Origin: an uncultured SAR86 cluster bacterium
GTDB lineage: Bacteria; Pseudomonadota; Gammaproteobacteria; Magnimaribacterales; D2472
Direction of reading: 5' to 3'
NCBI GenBank assembly: GCA_902520495.1
Contig: CABYNW010000005.1
Coordinates: 1-64,000 of the forward strand
DNA length: 64,000 bases
Shown here: piece after piece, positions 9,244 to 16,661 of the stretch
Numbering within the stretch: position 1 is the first letter of the stretch
Layout: each line of letters begins with the position of its first letter
The notes under the pieces: model-generated
The model's input: only the letters and a program-made list of their open reading frames with translations
What the model was told of the DNA's origin: nothing
Databases searched by the model: none
Position numbers and translations under genes: made by a program

Positions 9244-9710
9244 TACAACCATCTCCTGACATTTTTAGTGTAATCTTTCCATTCTTGATCGAAAAGTTTT
9301 TCCATAGCAGCTTCTTCAGGTTTAATTTGGAATATTGTTATAAATAACATAAACATACTGGTGAATAATAGGCCGCCTATTAAATTAAATTTAAAAACCA
9401 AACCTAGCAATATAAATGACATTCCTAAATACATTGGGTTTCTAGAGTATTTAAATATTCCGTTAACAACTAAAGAGGATGCTTTTTCTATTGATATTGG
9501 ATTGACAGTAGTTTCTTGTTTTTTAAATGAGCTTACTGCTGCTACAAAAACAGATATTCCAATCACAAATGAAATCACACTTAATGAGCTTAGAAGGGTA
9601 GAACTAAATTCAGGAAAGTATGGTCTCGAAAAGTATATACATAGCCCAAAGAATAAAGTTACTATTGGTGGAGGGATTTTATTATTCATATTATTTTTTA
9701 ATACCATCAA
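9243..9710 (-). CDS. Isoprenylcysteine/phospholipid methyltransferase-like membrane protein
   Basis: A 155-residue protein with four hydrophobic spans and the family signature RNPMYLG in its centre, followed by a glutamate-rich stretch (KPEEAAMEKLFDQEW) that in this family contributes to S-adenosylmethionine binding. It probably methylates a lipid or small hydrophobic substrate at the inner membrane. An alternative start at 9689 (MNNKIPPP) shortens it by seven residues and places the start just after the upstream stop. The longer form overlaps the hydrolase gene by 20 bases. It is the last gene of the minus-strand run that begins with engB. Confidence 0.75.
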   Translation of the reverse strand: MMVLKNNMNNKIPPPIVTLFFGLCIYFSRPYFPEFSSTLLSSLSVISFVIGISVFVAAVSSFKKQETTVNPISIEKASSLVVNGIFKYSRNPMYLGMSFILLGLVFKFNLIGGLLFTSMFMLFITIFQIKPEEAAMEKLFDQEWKDYTKNVRRWL

Positions 9711-10614
9711 TGAATTCCTGAGCCACTTTTCTTTCTATACCTGAAGAAAAAAAATGACCACCAGAATATTTTTTAACTATTGGATTATTATAGTTTTTAA
9801 TAGCTTCTTCAACCAGTTGTGAATCTATTTCCGCATCATCTTCCGCATAGGCAAAATAGCTTGGGATAGAATTATTACCAATAATACTATGATCATTAAG
9901 CCTATTCCCCATAGCATTTCCTAAAAAGAAGTTTTTAAAAAATCTCTCAGTTCCCTTGACCTCAAACTGTTCAATGTAATGATCTAATAGCTTTTTATTC
10001 ATTAAGCCTTCATATTCCTCTATTCTTTTTAAAACACCAGGAACCAAAAAACCCCTTGTTAATAAGTCACCATATAGAGGAATTTTTACTATTGAAAGTA
10101 GAGGAATATTTGCAGAATTAATAAGTGGAACTTGGTAGCCTATAAAACTAATGTTTTCTGGATTGTTTGCAGCATATTTAGCAACAACTGCAGCACCAAA
10201 AGAAACGCCATATAATATTAGGTCTTCAACTTCACAATGTTTAATAAGTTCTTTAAGTTGCTTTTCCATAAGTTCAATACTTACATCACCATGAACTCTA
10301 TCTGAATAGCCCCTGCCATATTGGTCATAGGTTATTACTCTATAGTTATTTTCAACAAAGACATTTACATATTCCTCATATGCAAGCGATCCAAAAGTAG
10401 CGCCATGAACCAGAACAATAACTTTGTTACTTTTGTCTCCAATATCTTTATAAGAAGTAATGCCATCACTTAATCTAACTTCTTGATAGCCAGAATCTAA
10501 TCTAAATTCATTTATATCAATATTTTCTCTATCAAGAGCGAAATATAAACAAGCTGGAGTAAATACAAATATTAAAAGAAGGTAAATAATTTTTTTATTA
10601 ACTAAGAAATTCAA
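9691..10614 (-). CDS. Membrane-anchored alpha/beta hydrolase
   Basis: 307 residues. A hydrophobic N-terminal segment (about 9-27) suggests a membrane anchor or signal peptide facing the periplasm. The hydrolase fold follows: oxyanion HG at 70-71, nucleophile elbow GVSFGA with Ser138, a late acidic region (YAEDDAEID) and catalytic His in SGGHFF near the end. Ester or acyl-substrate hydrolysis is likely but the substrate is unknown. It is followed in an overlapping arrangement by the methyltransferase-like gene, so the two may act on the same lipid-type substrate (inference). Confidence 0.8.
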   Translation of the reverse strand: MNFLVNKKIIYLLLIFVFTPACLYFALDRENIDINEFRLDSGYQEVRLSDGITSYKDIGDKSNKVIVLVHGATFGSLAYEEYVNVFVENNYRVITYDQYGRGYSDRVHGDVSIELMEKQLKELIKHCEVEDLILYGVSFGAAVVAKYAANNPENISFIGYQVPLINSANIPLLSIVKIPLYGDLLTRGFLVPGVLKRIEEYEGLMNKKLLDHYIEQFEVKGTERFFKNFFLGNAMGNRLNDHSIIGNNSIPSYFAYAEDDAEIDSQLVEEAIKNYNNPIVKKYSGGHFFSSGIERKVAQEFIDGIKK

Positions 10615-10629
10615 ATTATTTTTTCTTTA

Positions 10630-10651
10630 AATTGGAATGAAGCTCACTAAA
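10630..10651 (+). repeat. polA-tail direct repeat, copy 2
   Basis: Matches 8054-8075 at 21 of 22 positions. It lies in the 51-base spacer between the hydrolase and the 286-residue membrane protein. Like copy 1 it contains an ATG followed by lysine and leucine codons (MKLTKLY then stop), as if it were the broken start of a second copy of the 8061 gene. Confidence 0.45.
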
Positions 10652-10665
10652 CTTTATTGAAAGAA

Positions 10666-11526
10666 TCATAATAATTCATTTATTTTTTCAATAAAAAGTT
10701 TCCCAATTGTTCTGGTTTCTTTGGTTTTAAAATAAGTTTCTTCATAACCCCAATCTAGCTCTTCATTAATTTTTCTTAGCACATTTTTTGTTACAGATTC
10801 AGCATCAGAATTACTATCTTTGTAAACTCTTACATGTCCAGTTTTATGCCTTTTTAATGTATATGAACCATCAGATAGTTTTATTGTTGCTTTATCAACC
10901 ACATCACTTTCAACAGGAGCATTTCTTCCGAGGATAGTATTTGATTTTTCTATGGCAGTGGTTGTTTTCTTTACTACTTCTCTTTCAAGCCCCTTTAATG
11001 ATACGCCTAAGTCAACTCTACATGCATTTGAAAATTTAACTATTTCTGTTATTAAAATTTGCTTCTGTATGTCAGTTAACTCAACATCGTCGTCAGGCTT
11101 TTCATCAAATACTTTATTAATTTCATCATACACAACTTGGTATGCTGATATGACATCGTCCGATCCAATTGTAACGAGCCTTGCCATAACAAATGGTAAT
11201 TTCTTCATTTCTTGTTCTTTTGATATGCGACCGTCTTCTAGCATCTCTTCAGTAGCATCAAAGATTTGCCAATAGATTTTCAGTTTTTCTTCGAATAATT
11301 TCTCTCCTTGCTTACTTTCTTGTTCAATTTCAGTCTGTTTATTTAAAAGATACATAGTTATGATTATTACAAAAGCAGCGCCAAGAGAAGCTGCAACAAT
11401 GCCTGAAGAGACAGGATCATCTACAAATTCTGTTAAAGGTTTAAACCCAAGATATACACAAACTGCAATAATTGTAAGTGCAACTAAGTTTTGTGCTCCT
11501 TTTTTTCTTGCATTATTTAATTTCAT
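10666..11526 (-). CDS. Unknown two-span membrane protein with cytoplasmic helical domain
   Basis: 286 residues. Two transmembrane segments near residues 13-32 and 41-60 are followed by a charged helical region (about 65-200) and a C-terminal part with predicted strands (KLSDGSYTLKRHKTGHVRVYKD). A start at MKLNNARKKGAQ with a positively charged N-terminus suggests both ends in the cytoplasm. I do not recognise the family. It sits in the accessory block between polA and engB, downstream of the 83-residue gene on the same strand. It is intact and codon use resembles neighbours, so it is probably a functional gene. Confidence 0.65.
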   Translation of the reverse strand: MKLNNARKKGAQNLVALTIIAVCVYLGFKPLTEFVDDPVSSGIVAASLGAAFVIIITMYLLNKQTEIEQESKQGEKLFEEKLKIYWQIFDATEEMLEDGRISKEQEMKKLPFVMARLVTIGSDDVISAYQVVYDEINKVFDEKPDDDVELTDIQKQILITEIVKFSNACRVDLGVSLKGLEREVVKKTTTAIEKSNTILGRNAPVESDVVDKATIKLSDGSYTLKRHKTGHVRVYKDSNSDAESVTKNVLRKINEELDWGYEETYFKTKETRTIGKLFIEKINELL

Positions 11527-11565
11527 TGTTTTCTCCCCAATTATTGATTAGTTTAATTAGTCTCT

Positions 11566-11817
11566 CTAAGGCCAATTGACTGTAAATTGATCTCCACCAA
11601 TATTTACCGACCTAGTGCTTCCGTTCACAGTGAATTGAGCGGTTACATTCATACTTTTTCTTTTTGAATACTTTACCACCCAAGTTGATCCCAAACCTTT
11701 TTGTTTAAGGCCTCTAATTACATAGCCATATGGCGGGGTTATTATTGGTCTATTGTAAACATTTTGATATGTTTTTGCTGCAGCACCACCCAGTAAAAGA
11801 TTTTTAAGCCAGCCCAT
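11566..11817 (-). CDS. Small unknown protein, paralogue of the product at 287-502
   Basis: 83 residues starting MGWLKNLLLGGAAAKTYQ, an amphipathic N-terminal stretch that may attach to a membrane, followed by a beta-rich part ending in FTVNGSTRSVNIGGDQFTVNW. The tail resembles that of the protein encoded at 287-502 (9 of 20 identical). It begins two bases after the Coq4-like stop, so it should be co-transcribed with it. Function unknown. Confidence 0.6.
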   Translation of the reverse strand: MGWLKNLLLGGAAAKTYQNVYNRPIITPPYGYVIRGLKQKGLGSTWVVKYSKRKSMNVTAQFTVNGSTRSVNIGGDQFTVNWP

Positions 11818-11819
11818 AG

Positions 11820-12323
11820 TTAACTTACTCTTTCTATTGGAACATATTTCATTTCCTCTCTAAGTAACACTTGAATGCCATGTTCTTTTCTTAGATCTGA
11901 GATTTTCATAGAGAGATATTCTTCAGGGACTTTAAATGGCCATTTCTTCTTCATCTTAAAAGCTCTAAACATAACCTTTCTTTTAATACCTGAAACTTGC
12001 CAATACAGTTTTAGAAAACCTAAAATGCCCAGCTCTTTAAATAAATCCTTAGTTAGTTGTTTAATTTCAGGAAGTTTATTGTACCCAAGTATATACTTTA
12101 GCTTCCATTTGCTGCCCCATAGAACCCAAGTATCCAAAATAGCTTCTTGCTCTAAAGAAATATCAAGACCAAAAATTACGTGTGTACAGTCATGGTCTCG
12201 CATCAAAGTCCCAGATTCCAGAGTATCTATGAATACTTCTGTAGATTCAGGAAAAGATTTGTAATAACACTCTAAACCTTCTTGGAGCGTTAAATCACAA
12301 TCTTGTTTTTGATATTCAAGCAT
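11820..12323 (-). CDS. Coq4-like protein, probable ubiquinone biosynthesis role
   Basis: 167 residues with an exact HDxxHx11E motif (His44, Asp45, His48, Glu60), the metal-binding signature of the Coq4 family. Coq4 is required for ubiquinone synthesis in eukaryotes and has been linked to C1 processing of the quinone ring; bacterial relatives are less studied. The rest of the family is weakly conserved and I cannot align it with confidence, so function is inferred from the motif. Its start overlaps the engB stop by one base (TAATG). Ubiquinone genes ubiK, ubiE, ubiJ, ubiB and ubiH are present elsewhere in the window. Part of it is duplicated at 9203-9243. Confidence 0.65.
   Translation of the reverse strand: MLEYQKQDCDLTLQEGLECYYKSFPESTEVFIDTLESGTLMRDHDCTHVIFGLDISLEQEAILDTWVLWGSKWKLKYILGYNKLPEIKQLTKDLFKELGILGFLKLYWQVSGIKRKVMFRAFKMKKKWPFKVPEEYLSMKISDLRKEHGIQVLLREEMKYVPIERVS
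11944..11984 (+). repeat. 41-base repeat, copy 2 (inside the Coq4-like gene)
   Basis: Partner of 9203-9243 (39 of 41 identical). It encodes KRKVMFRAFKMKK on the minus strand within an intact reading frame, so this is the presumed source copy. Confidence 0.85.
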
Positions 12324-12904
12324 TAATCTATAAAGTTTAGTATTTCTTTCGAAAGCTTGTCAAAACCAGTTATATCTTTTGATGAAACAGCTATTGCATC
12401 TGCTTCATGAACTTTGTTTTTAACAAGCTTAACAGTGTTAGTAATTTTATTATTTGATAACTTATCGCTCTTAGTGAGTACAGGGATAAAAGGAACATTG
12501 AAATCTCTACAAAGTTGAATCATATCCCAATCACTTTCTTTGAGAGGATGTCTGATATCCATAAAAATTATTACTGCTGTCAGCGCTTTTCTTTTTTGAA
12601 AGTACTCGCCTAATAGCGGCCCCCAATCATTCTTTTTGGCTTTACTAGATTTTGCAAAGCCGTATCCAGGTAGATCCACAAGCATAAGATCTTCATTTAC
12701 TTTAAAAAAGTTAATTTCGGTTGTTCTTCCAGGTGTTTTGCTTATTCTTGCTAATTTTGGGTTATCCGTAAGCGCATTTAGGGCGCTAGATTTACCAGCA
12801 TTAGATCTACCAGCAAGCAAAATCTCGCTTCCTTCATCTTCAGGTAGACTTCTATAGCTTGTTACGCCAAAAACAAACTCAGTATTTTTAAAAAGGTTTT
12901 TCAT
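12323..12904 (-). CDS. engB: Ribosome biogenesis GTPase EngB (YsxC/YihA)
   Basis: 193-residue GTPase needed for assembly of the large ribosomal subunit. It carries G1 GRSNAGKSS, G2 region KTPGRTTEINFF, G3 DLPGYGFA and G4 TKSD, in the short single-domain format typical of EngB. It is divergent from the cytochrome c4 gene, as in Pseudomonas. Downstream genes (Coq4-like, 83-residue protein, 286-residue protein) follow on the same strand with a one-base overlap and a two-base gap for the first two, so they are probably expressed with it. Confidence 0.95.
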   Translation of the reverse strand: MKNLFKNTEFVFGVTSYRSLPEDEGSEILLAGRSNAGKSSALNALTDNPKLARISKTPGRTTEINFFKVNEDLMLVDLPGYGFAKSSKAKKNDWGPLLGEYFQKRKALTAVIIFMDIRHPLKESDWDMIQLCRDFNVPFIPVLTKSDKLSNNKITNTVKLVKNKVHEADAIAVSSKDITGFDKLSKEILNFID

Positions 12905-12911
12905 TTAATCG

Positions 12912-12940
12912 TTTATATCATATCAACCTATGTTTATAAT
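12912..12940 (+). promoter_or_regulatory. Possible promoter of cytochrome c4-dsbA-pseudoazurin
   Basis: A perfect TATAAT at 12935-12940 lies 32 bases before the cytochrome c4 ATG, with a weak -35 (TTTATA, 12912-12917) 17 bases upstream. It is in the 68-base divergent spacer with engB. Confidence 0.4.
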
Positions 12941-12972
12941 ACACTCCAGCAAGACACACATTTTAATTTTCG

Positions 12973-13638
12973 ATGAAGTATTTATTAATTTTCATAGCTT
13001 TCTTTAGCTTTTCAATAGGCTTGAGCGCTGCTGATGATAAATCTAAAGAAATCCAAATGCCAGACGTTTTTATTTCAGGTGATGTAAATAAAGGATCACA
13101 ATTAGTTGAAACATGTTCTGCTTGTCATGGCGTTGATGGGAATAGCATTAGTACTGATTGGCCAAAACTTGCTGGTCAAAATCAAAAATATTTGTATGAA
13201 CAATTAAAGTATTTTAGAGATGGTGAAAGAATGAATGTTTTAATGATGGGAGTAACGCCATATTTACAAACATTAAATGATCAAGATTTGTTAGATATTG
13301 CTGCTTTTTATTCGAATTATAATGCCACTGTAGGACAAGCAAAGAATGATGAAGAGTTACTTGCTTTGGGAACACAATTATATAGATTTGGAAATATGAA
13401 AGAACAAATACCTTCATGCACATCTTGTCATGGTGTCTATGGCCAGGGCAACAGCCTGGCTGGATATCCTTCAATAGCCGGCCAACAAGTTGGATATTTA
13501 ACATCTACATTAAAAGCATATAGATCAAAAGAAAGAAATGCTGGAGAATCCTCTTTGGTCATGCAGTCAATTGCAGAAAATTTAACTGACTATGAAATAG
13601 AAGCTTTAGCAAATTACATGCACGGGTTATATCAATGA
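12973..13638 (+). CDS. Cytochrome c4, dihaem
   Basis: 221 residues with an N-terminal signal peptide (about 1-20) and two haem c sites: CSACH at 48-52 and CTSCH at 149-153, each followed by a cytochrome c domain with a distal methionine candidate. The two-domain layout and the position between engB and dsbA match the periplasmic cytochrome c4 of Pseudomonas-type bacteria, which carries electrons to cbb3-type or other terminal oxidases. Its stop overlaps the dsbA start by four bases, so disulfide formation and cytochrome supply are co-expressed. Confidence 0.93.
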   Translation: MKYLLIFIAFFSFSIGLSAADDKSKEIQMPDVFISGDVNKGSQLVETCSACHGVDGNSISTDWPKLAGQNQKYLYEQLKYFRDGERMNVLMMGVTPYLQTLNDQDLLDIAAFYSNYNATVGQAKNDEELLALGTQLYRFGNMKEQIPSCTSCHGVYGQGNSLAGYPSIAGQQVGYLTSTLKAYRSKERNAGESSLVMQSIAENLTDYEIEALANYMHGLYQ

Positions 13639-14258
13639 TGAAATATATAAAAAATACATTTGGAATACTATTTTTAGCAATTTTTACAATAGCAATTAGC
13701 GCCGAATACAGGCTTGGGAGAGATTACACAATAGTAGACAACCCCTTGCCTGTTAAAAAAGATGGAATAGTCGAAGTGACAGAATCTTTTTGGTACGGTT
13801 GTGGCGGCTGTTATTCATTTGAGCCTGCAATTAATGATTGGGCATCTAAGCAGGGCTCTGATATCAAATTTAAAAAAATGCCAGTTCCTTGGAGTCAAGT
13901 TCACCAACTTCATGCTGCGCTCTATTACACAATTGATGCTCTAAAACTTGATTCGTCTACTCACTCTGCTGTTTTTGTTACGATCCATAAAGAAGGCAAT
14001 TTTCTTCAAACTCCTAAAAGAATAGAAGATTTTCTTAAAAACTTCGGTGTTGCGCCTGAAATAACAAGCCAATATTTAAATTCATTTACTATTAAACAAA
14101 AAATTAACCGAGATGCAAAACATGCAAAACAGCTTAAGATTTCATCCACTCCAATGATTGTTGTTGATGGTAAATATATCATTGAAACAAAAAGGTCCTA
14201 TGAAGAGATGCTTAACATAGTAGATTATGTTGTTGAACTTCAGAAACCAAATTCTTGA
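13635..14258 (+). CDS. dsbA: Thiol:disulfide interchange protein DsbA, CGGC active site
   Basis: 207-residue periplasmic thioredoxin-fold protein with signal peptide (1-23). The fold is DsbA-like: FWYGCGGCYSFEP around the active cysteines C56 and C59, a helical insertion, and the cis-proline loop SSTPM (P173). The active-site dipeptide is Gly-Gly rather than the usual Pro-His, which should change the redox potential. It introduces disulfides into exported proteins and is recycled by DsbB (4.8 kb). It overlaps cytochrome c4 by four bases; a second ATG at 13638 is also possible. Confidence 0.92.
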   Translation: MMKYIKNTFGILFLAIFTIAISAEYRLGRDYTIVDNPLPVKKDGIVEVTESFWYGCGGCYSFEPAINDWASKQGSDIKFKKMPVPWSQVHQLHAALYYTIDALKLDSSTHSAVFVTIHKEGNFLQTPKRIEDFLKNFGVAPEITSQYLNSFTIKQKINRDAKHAKQLKISSTPMIVVDGKYIIETKRSYEEMLNIVDYVVELQKPNS

Positions 14259-14265
14259 TTAGATT

Positions 14266-14856
14266 ATGAAAGATAAAAGATTTTTAATTATATTGCCATT
14301 ATGTTTTTTGATGCTATTTAATGGAAAAAAATACGATGAAGCTGTTAAAGATAGATTATTGGTCCCTGTAAAAGTTTGTTTAGAGGGTCAGGACTGTGGC
14401 AATGCAGCAACAGCAAGTCAATCTGTTGTCTCGACGGCTCCAATAGAAGTAAAGAAGATAGAGCTTTCTGAAGGTTCAGAACATACAGTTAAGATGTTAA
14501 ATACTGGTGAAGGTGGCCAGATGATATTTGAACCTGCTGTTATAAAGGTATCTAAAGGAGATACCATCCACTTTAAGGCAGTGGACGCCTCTCATAATTC
14601 TGCAACTATTGAAGGAATGATTCCTGTTGGTGCTAATGCATGGAATGGACAAATAAATACGGATATAAGTATTACTTTAGATACAGAGGGTGTTTATGTT
14701 TATCAATGCGACCCTCATGTAATGATGGCAATGATAGGAGTTATTCAGGTAGGCGAAGCTATTAATTTAAATGAAGTAAAAGAAGCATCTCAAAAGATTA
14801 AATCTAATTTTGTAATGAATGCTGAAAGAATCGATACCTATTTAAGTCAGCTTTAA
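14266..14856 (+). CDS. Pseudoazurin-like blue copper protein with extra N-terminal segment
   Basis: 196 residues: signal sequence or anchor (about 5-20), a segment with VCLEGQDCG (38-45), a low-complexity linker, and a C-terminal cupredoxin domain. Type 1 copper ligands are visible as H110 (ASHN), C148 and H151 (QCDPH) and M156, spaced as in pseudoazurin, and the surrounding GMIPVGA and GVYVYQCDPH stretches match that family. It should carry electrons in the periplasm. The Cys pair in the N-terminal part resembles the segment that precedes the domain of cytochrome c5-like proteins (weak inference). A tail of about 30 residues follows the copper domain. It follows dsbA by seven bases. Confidence 0.85.
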   Translation: MKDKRFLIILPLCFLMLFNGKKYDEAVKDRLLVPVKVCLEGQDCGNAATASQSVVSTAPIEVKKIELSEGSEHTVKMLNTGEGGQMIFEPAVIKVSKGDTIHFKAVDASHNSATIEGMIPVGANAWNGQINTDISITLDTEGVYVYQCDPHVMMAMIGVIQVGEAINLNEVKEASQKIKSNFVMNAERIDTYLSQL

Positions 14857-15083
14857 TCTTTTTCTAGATCACTAATTCTTTTTTCAAGATCATCTGCTAT
14901 CTTTTCAAGATTTTCATATTTTGATTTTTTTATATAACCACTTTGCTCAATAATATTTTCTAGTTCTGGAGATATTCTTTTTTCAATGTTCGAAATAATA
15001 TCTTTTGGCAACAGCTTATTAAAGTTATTTAGCTCTTTCTCAATAACTCGCTTCAAAGCTTCTGATAAATCTTTATCACTCAT
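14853..15083 (-). CDS. ubiK: Ubiquinone biosynthesis accessory factor UbiK (YqiC/BMFP family)
   Basis: 76 residues. The pattern LPKDIISNIEKRISPELENII, then a lysine-rich hinge (YIKKSKYE) and a C-terminal coiled coil ending EKRISDLE, follows E. coli UbiK/YqiC. UbiK binds UbiJ and helps the late hydroxylation steps of ubiquinone synthesis; ubiJ lies at 31 kb. Its 3' end overlaps the convergent pseudoazurin gene by four bases. It starts within the end of yigB (8-base overlap), so it is coupled to that gene. Confidence 0.75.
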   Translation of the reverse strand: MSDKDLSEALKRVIEKELNNFNKLLPKDIISNIEKRISPELENIIEQSGYIKKSKYENLEKIADDLEKRISDLEKD

Positions 15084-15777
15084 ATAAATCTTCTATAATT
15101 TTTGGCAATGAACTCCAACAACTAAACTCCGTTGGCTTCGCAAAATCTTGAATCCATTCAGCATTATTATTATTAAACCATAAAGTGTCTATACCAAGAT
15201 TATATGCAAAGAAGATATCATTAATTTGATGATCTCCAATATGAAGAATCTCGTTAAATGAAATATCTTTAAACCTTCGTATAACTTCATCAAAATGAGC
15301 ACGATTAGGTTTGCTATTCTTAGCCTCTAATGAGCTTATTGCGAACTTAAAGTATTTACCAATATTGAACTTATAAACATCAGCATTCCCATTAGTTAAA
15401 ACACCAAGAGAATATTTGCTTGATAGGAGGCTTAGAGCGTTCTCTACACCATCAAATAATTTAATCTCATGCCTTTTATCAATAAATATATTAAAAGCTT
15501 CTTCTACTATCTCATCTCTTAAATTTTTAGGACTTACATGCTCTAATTTTTTTCTAAAGATTTCCTTCCTTAGTTTGCTGATATCCCATTCAATAACAGG
15601 ATCCTCTTTTATCAGTTCCTCTCTTAGACTAAGAAAATCATTAAAGTCACCCCATTCAACCTTCCCAACTCTATCCTCGATCCATCTTCTTGTATCAATT
15701 TCAGCTCTTTTTATAGTTGGAACGTTATCCCAAAGAGTATCATCAAGATCAAAGGTGATTAATTTAATCTCCTTCAT
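15076..15777 (-). CDS. yigB: HAD-superfamily phosphatase, YigB-like
   Basis: 233 residues with HAD motif I FDLDDTLWD near the N-terminus, motif II LTNG in the middle, a lysine (NSKPN) and motif IV GDHQINDIFFA. In E. coli YigB dephosphorylates FMN among other substrates and its gene follows xerC, exactly as here. The neighbourhood therefore supports orthology more than the sequence alone. It overlaps xerC by four bases. Confidence 0.85.
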   Translation of the reverse strand: MKEIKLITFDLDDTLWDNVPTIKRAEIDTRRWIEDRVGKVEWGDFNDFLSLREELIKEDPVIEWDISKLRKEIFRKKLEHVSPKNLRDEIVEEAFNIFIDKRHEIKLFDGVENALSLLSSKYSLGVLTNGNADVYKFNIGKYFKFAISSLEAKNSKPNRAHFDEVIRRFKDISFNEILHIGDHQINDIFFAYNLGIDTLWFNNNNAEWIQDFAKPTEFSCWSSLPKIIEDLYE

Positions 15778-16658
15778 TTTTTTGCTCGCGGATGAGCTTG
15801 ATCATAAATTTTTGCTAAATGTTGATAATCAAGCTTTGTATATATCTGAGTTGTAGATAGAGAGCTATGACCAAGAAGCTCTTGTATTGTTCTTAGATCG
15901 CCACTAGATTCAAGCATATGAGTTGCAAAACTGTGTCTAAGCATATGAGGATGAATTGGTGGTAAGCCCTGTTTTGTTGCCATTTTTTTAAGTCTCAACT
16001 GTACACTTCTTACAGAAAGTCTGGTTCCTTTTGAATTTAAAAAAAGAGCATCAGTATCATCTGCTATTTTTTTTCTTTCAGTTAGCCAGTTTTTAATAGC
16101 AGATACTGCATATCTACCCATAGGTACTAGTCTAGTTTTAGATCCCTTTCCAAGAACTCTTAGAAAATCCATTCCTTCTTCAAAGTCACTAATATTGATA
16201 TTTATAGCCTCAGAAACTCTTAAGCCCGAAGAATACATTACCTCTACGATCGCTAAGTCTCTTATCTCAATTAAGTCTTTAGGCTTAAAATTTAAAAGCT
16301 GTTCTACATCTTCCGGAGTCAATACTTCTGGTAAATTACTAGGTGATTTTGGAGCAACTACCAACTCAAAAGGCGAAGCACTAATTAAATTATTTTTTTT
16401 TAAAAAACGAAAAAAACCTTTTGCAGAAGATAAGTGTCTCTGAATACTTCTTGGATTATTGTCTTGAGAATATAAATCACCAATCCATGCAGAACATATA
16501 TCTGTATTAATTTCGGAATAATTTGATATTTTTAGATGTTTTAGAAATGAGCATAGTTTTTTGAGATCTCTTTTATATGACTTTGTAGTATTTTCTGAAA
16601 GGTTTTTTACTTGAGAAACAAATATTAAGTATTCTTCAACATCATTATCAATGGACAT
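15774..16658 (-). CDS. xerC: Site-specific tyrosine recombinase XerC
   Basis: 294 residues. All catalytic residues are visible: R147 (SSGLRVSE), K171 (LGKGSKTR), H238 and R241 (HPHMLRHSF), H264 (LLGHSS) and the nucleophile Y273 (QIYTKLD). The N-terminal SAM-like domain spans about 1-100. With XerD it resolves chromosome dimers at dif. Its position between yigA and yigB is the conserved housekeeping locus, so it is not an integrase of a mobile element. Confidence 0.95.
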   Translation of the reverse strand: MSIDNDVEEYLIFVSQVKNLSENTTKSYKRDLKKLCSFLKHLKISNYSEINTDICSAWIGDLYSQDNNPRSIQRHLSSAKGFFRFLKKNNLISASPFELVVAPKSPSNLPEVLTPEDVEQLLNFKPKDLIEIRDLAIVEVMYSSGLRVSEAININISDFEEGMDFLRVLGKGSKTRLVPMGRYAVSAIKNWLTERKKIADDTDALFLNSKGTRLSVRSVQLRLKKMATKQGLPPIHPHMLRHSFATHMLESSGDLRTIQELLGHSSLSTTQIYTKLDYQHLAKIYDQAHPRAKK

Positions 16659-16661
16659 AAG

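Noticed and set aside
8054-10651. polA-tail repeats as att sites of an integrated island
   Set aside because: No integrase or tRNA-like site is present and the second copy lies inside the block, so a duplication scar fits better than integration.
15774-16658. Tyrosine recombinase as sign of an integrated element
   Set aside because: It is XerC in its conserved dapF-yigA-xerC-yigB context with no attachment sites or mobile genes nearby.
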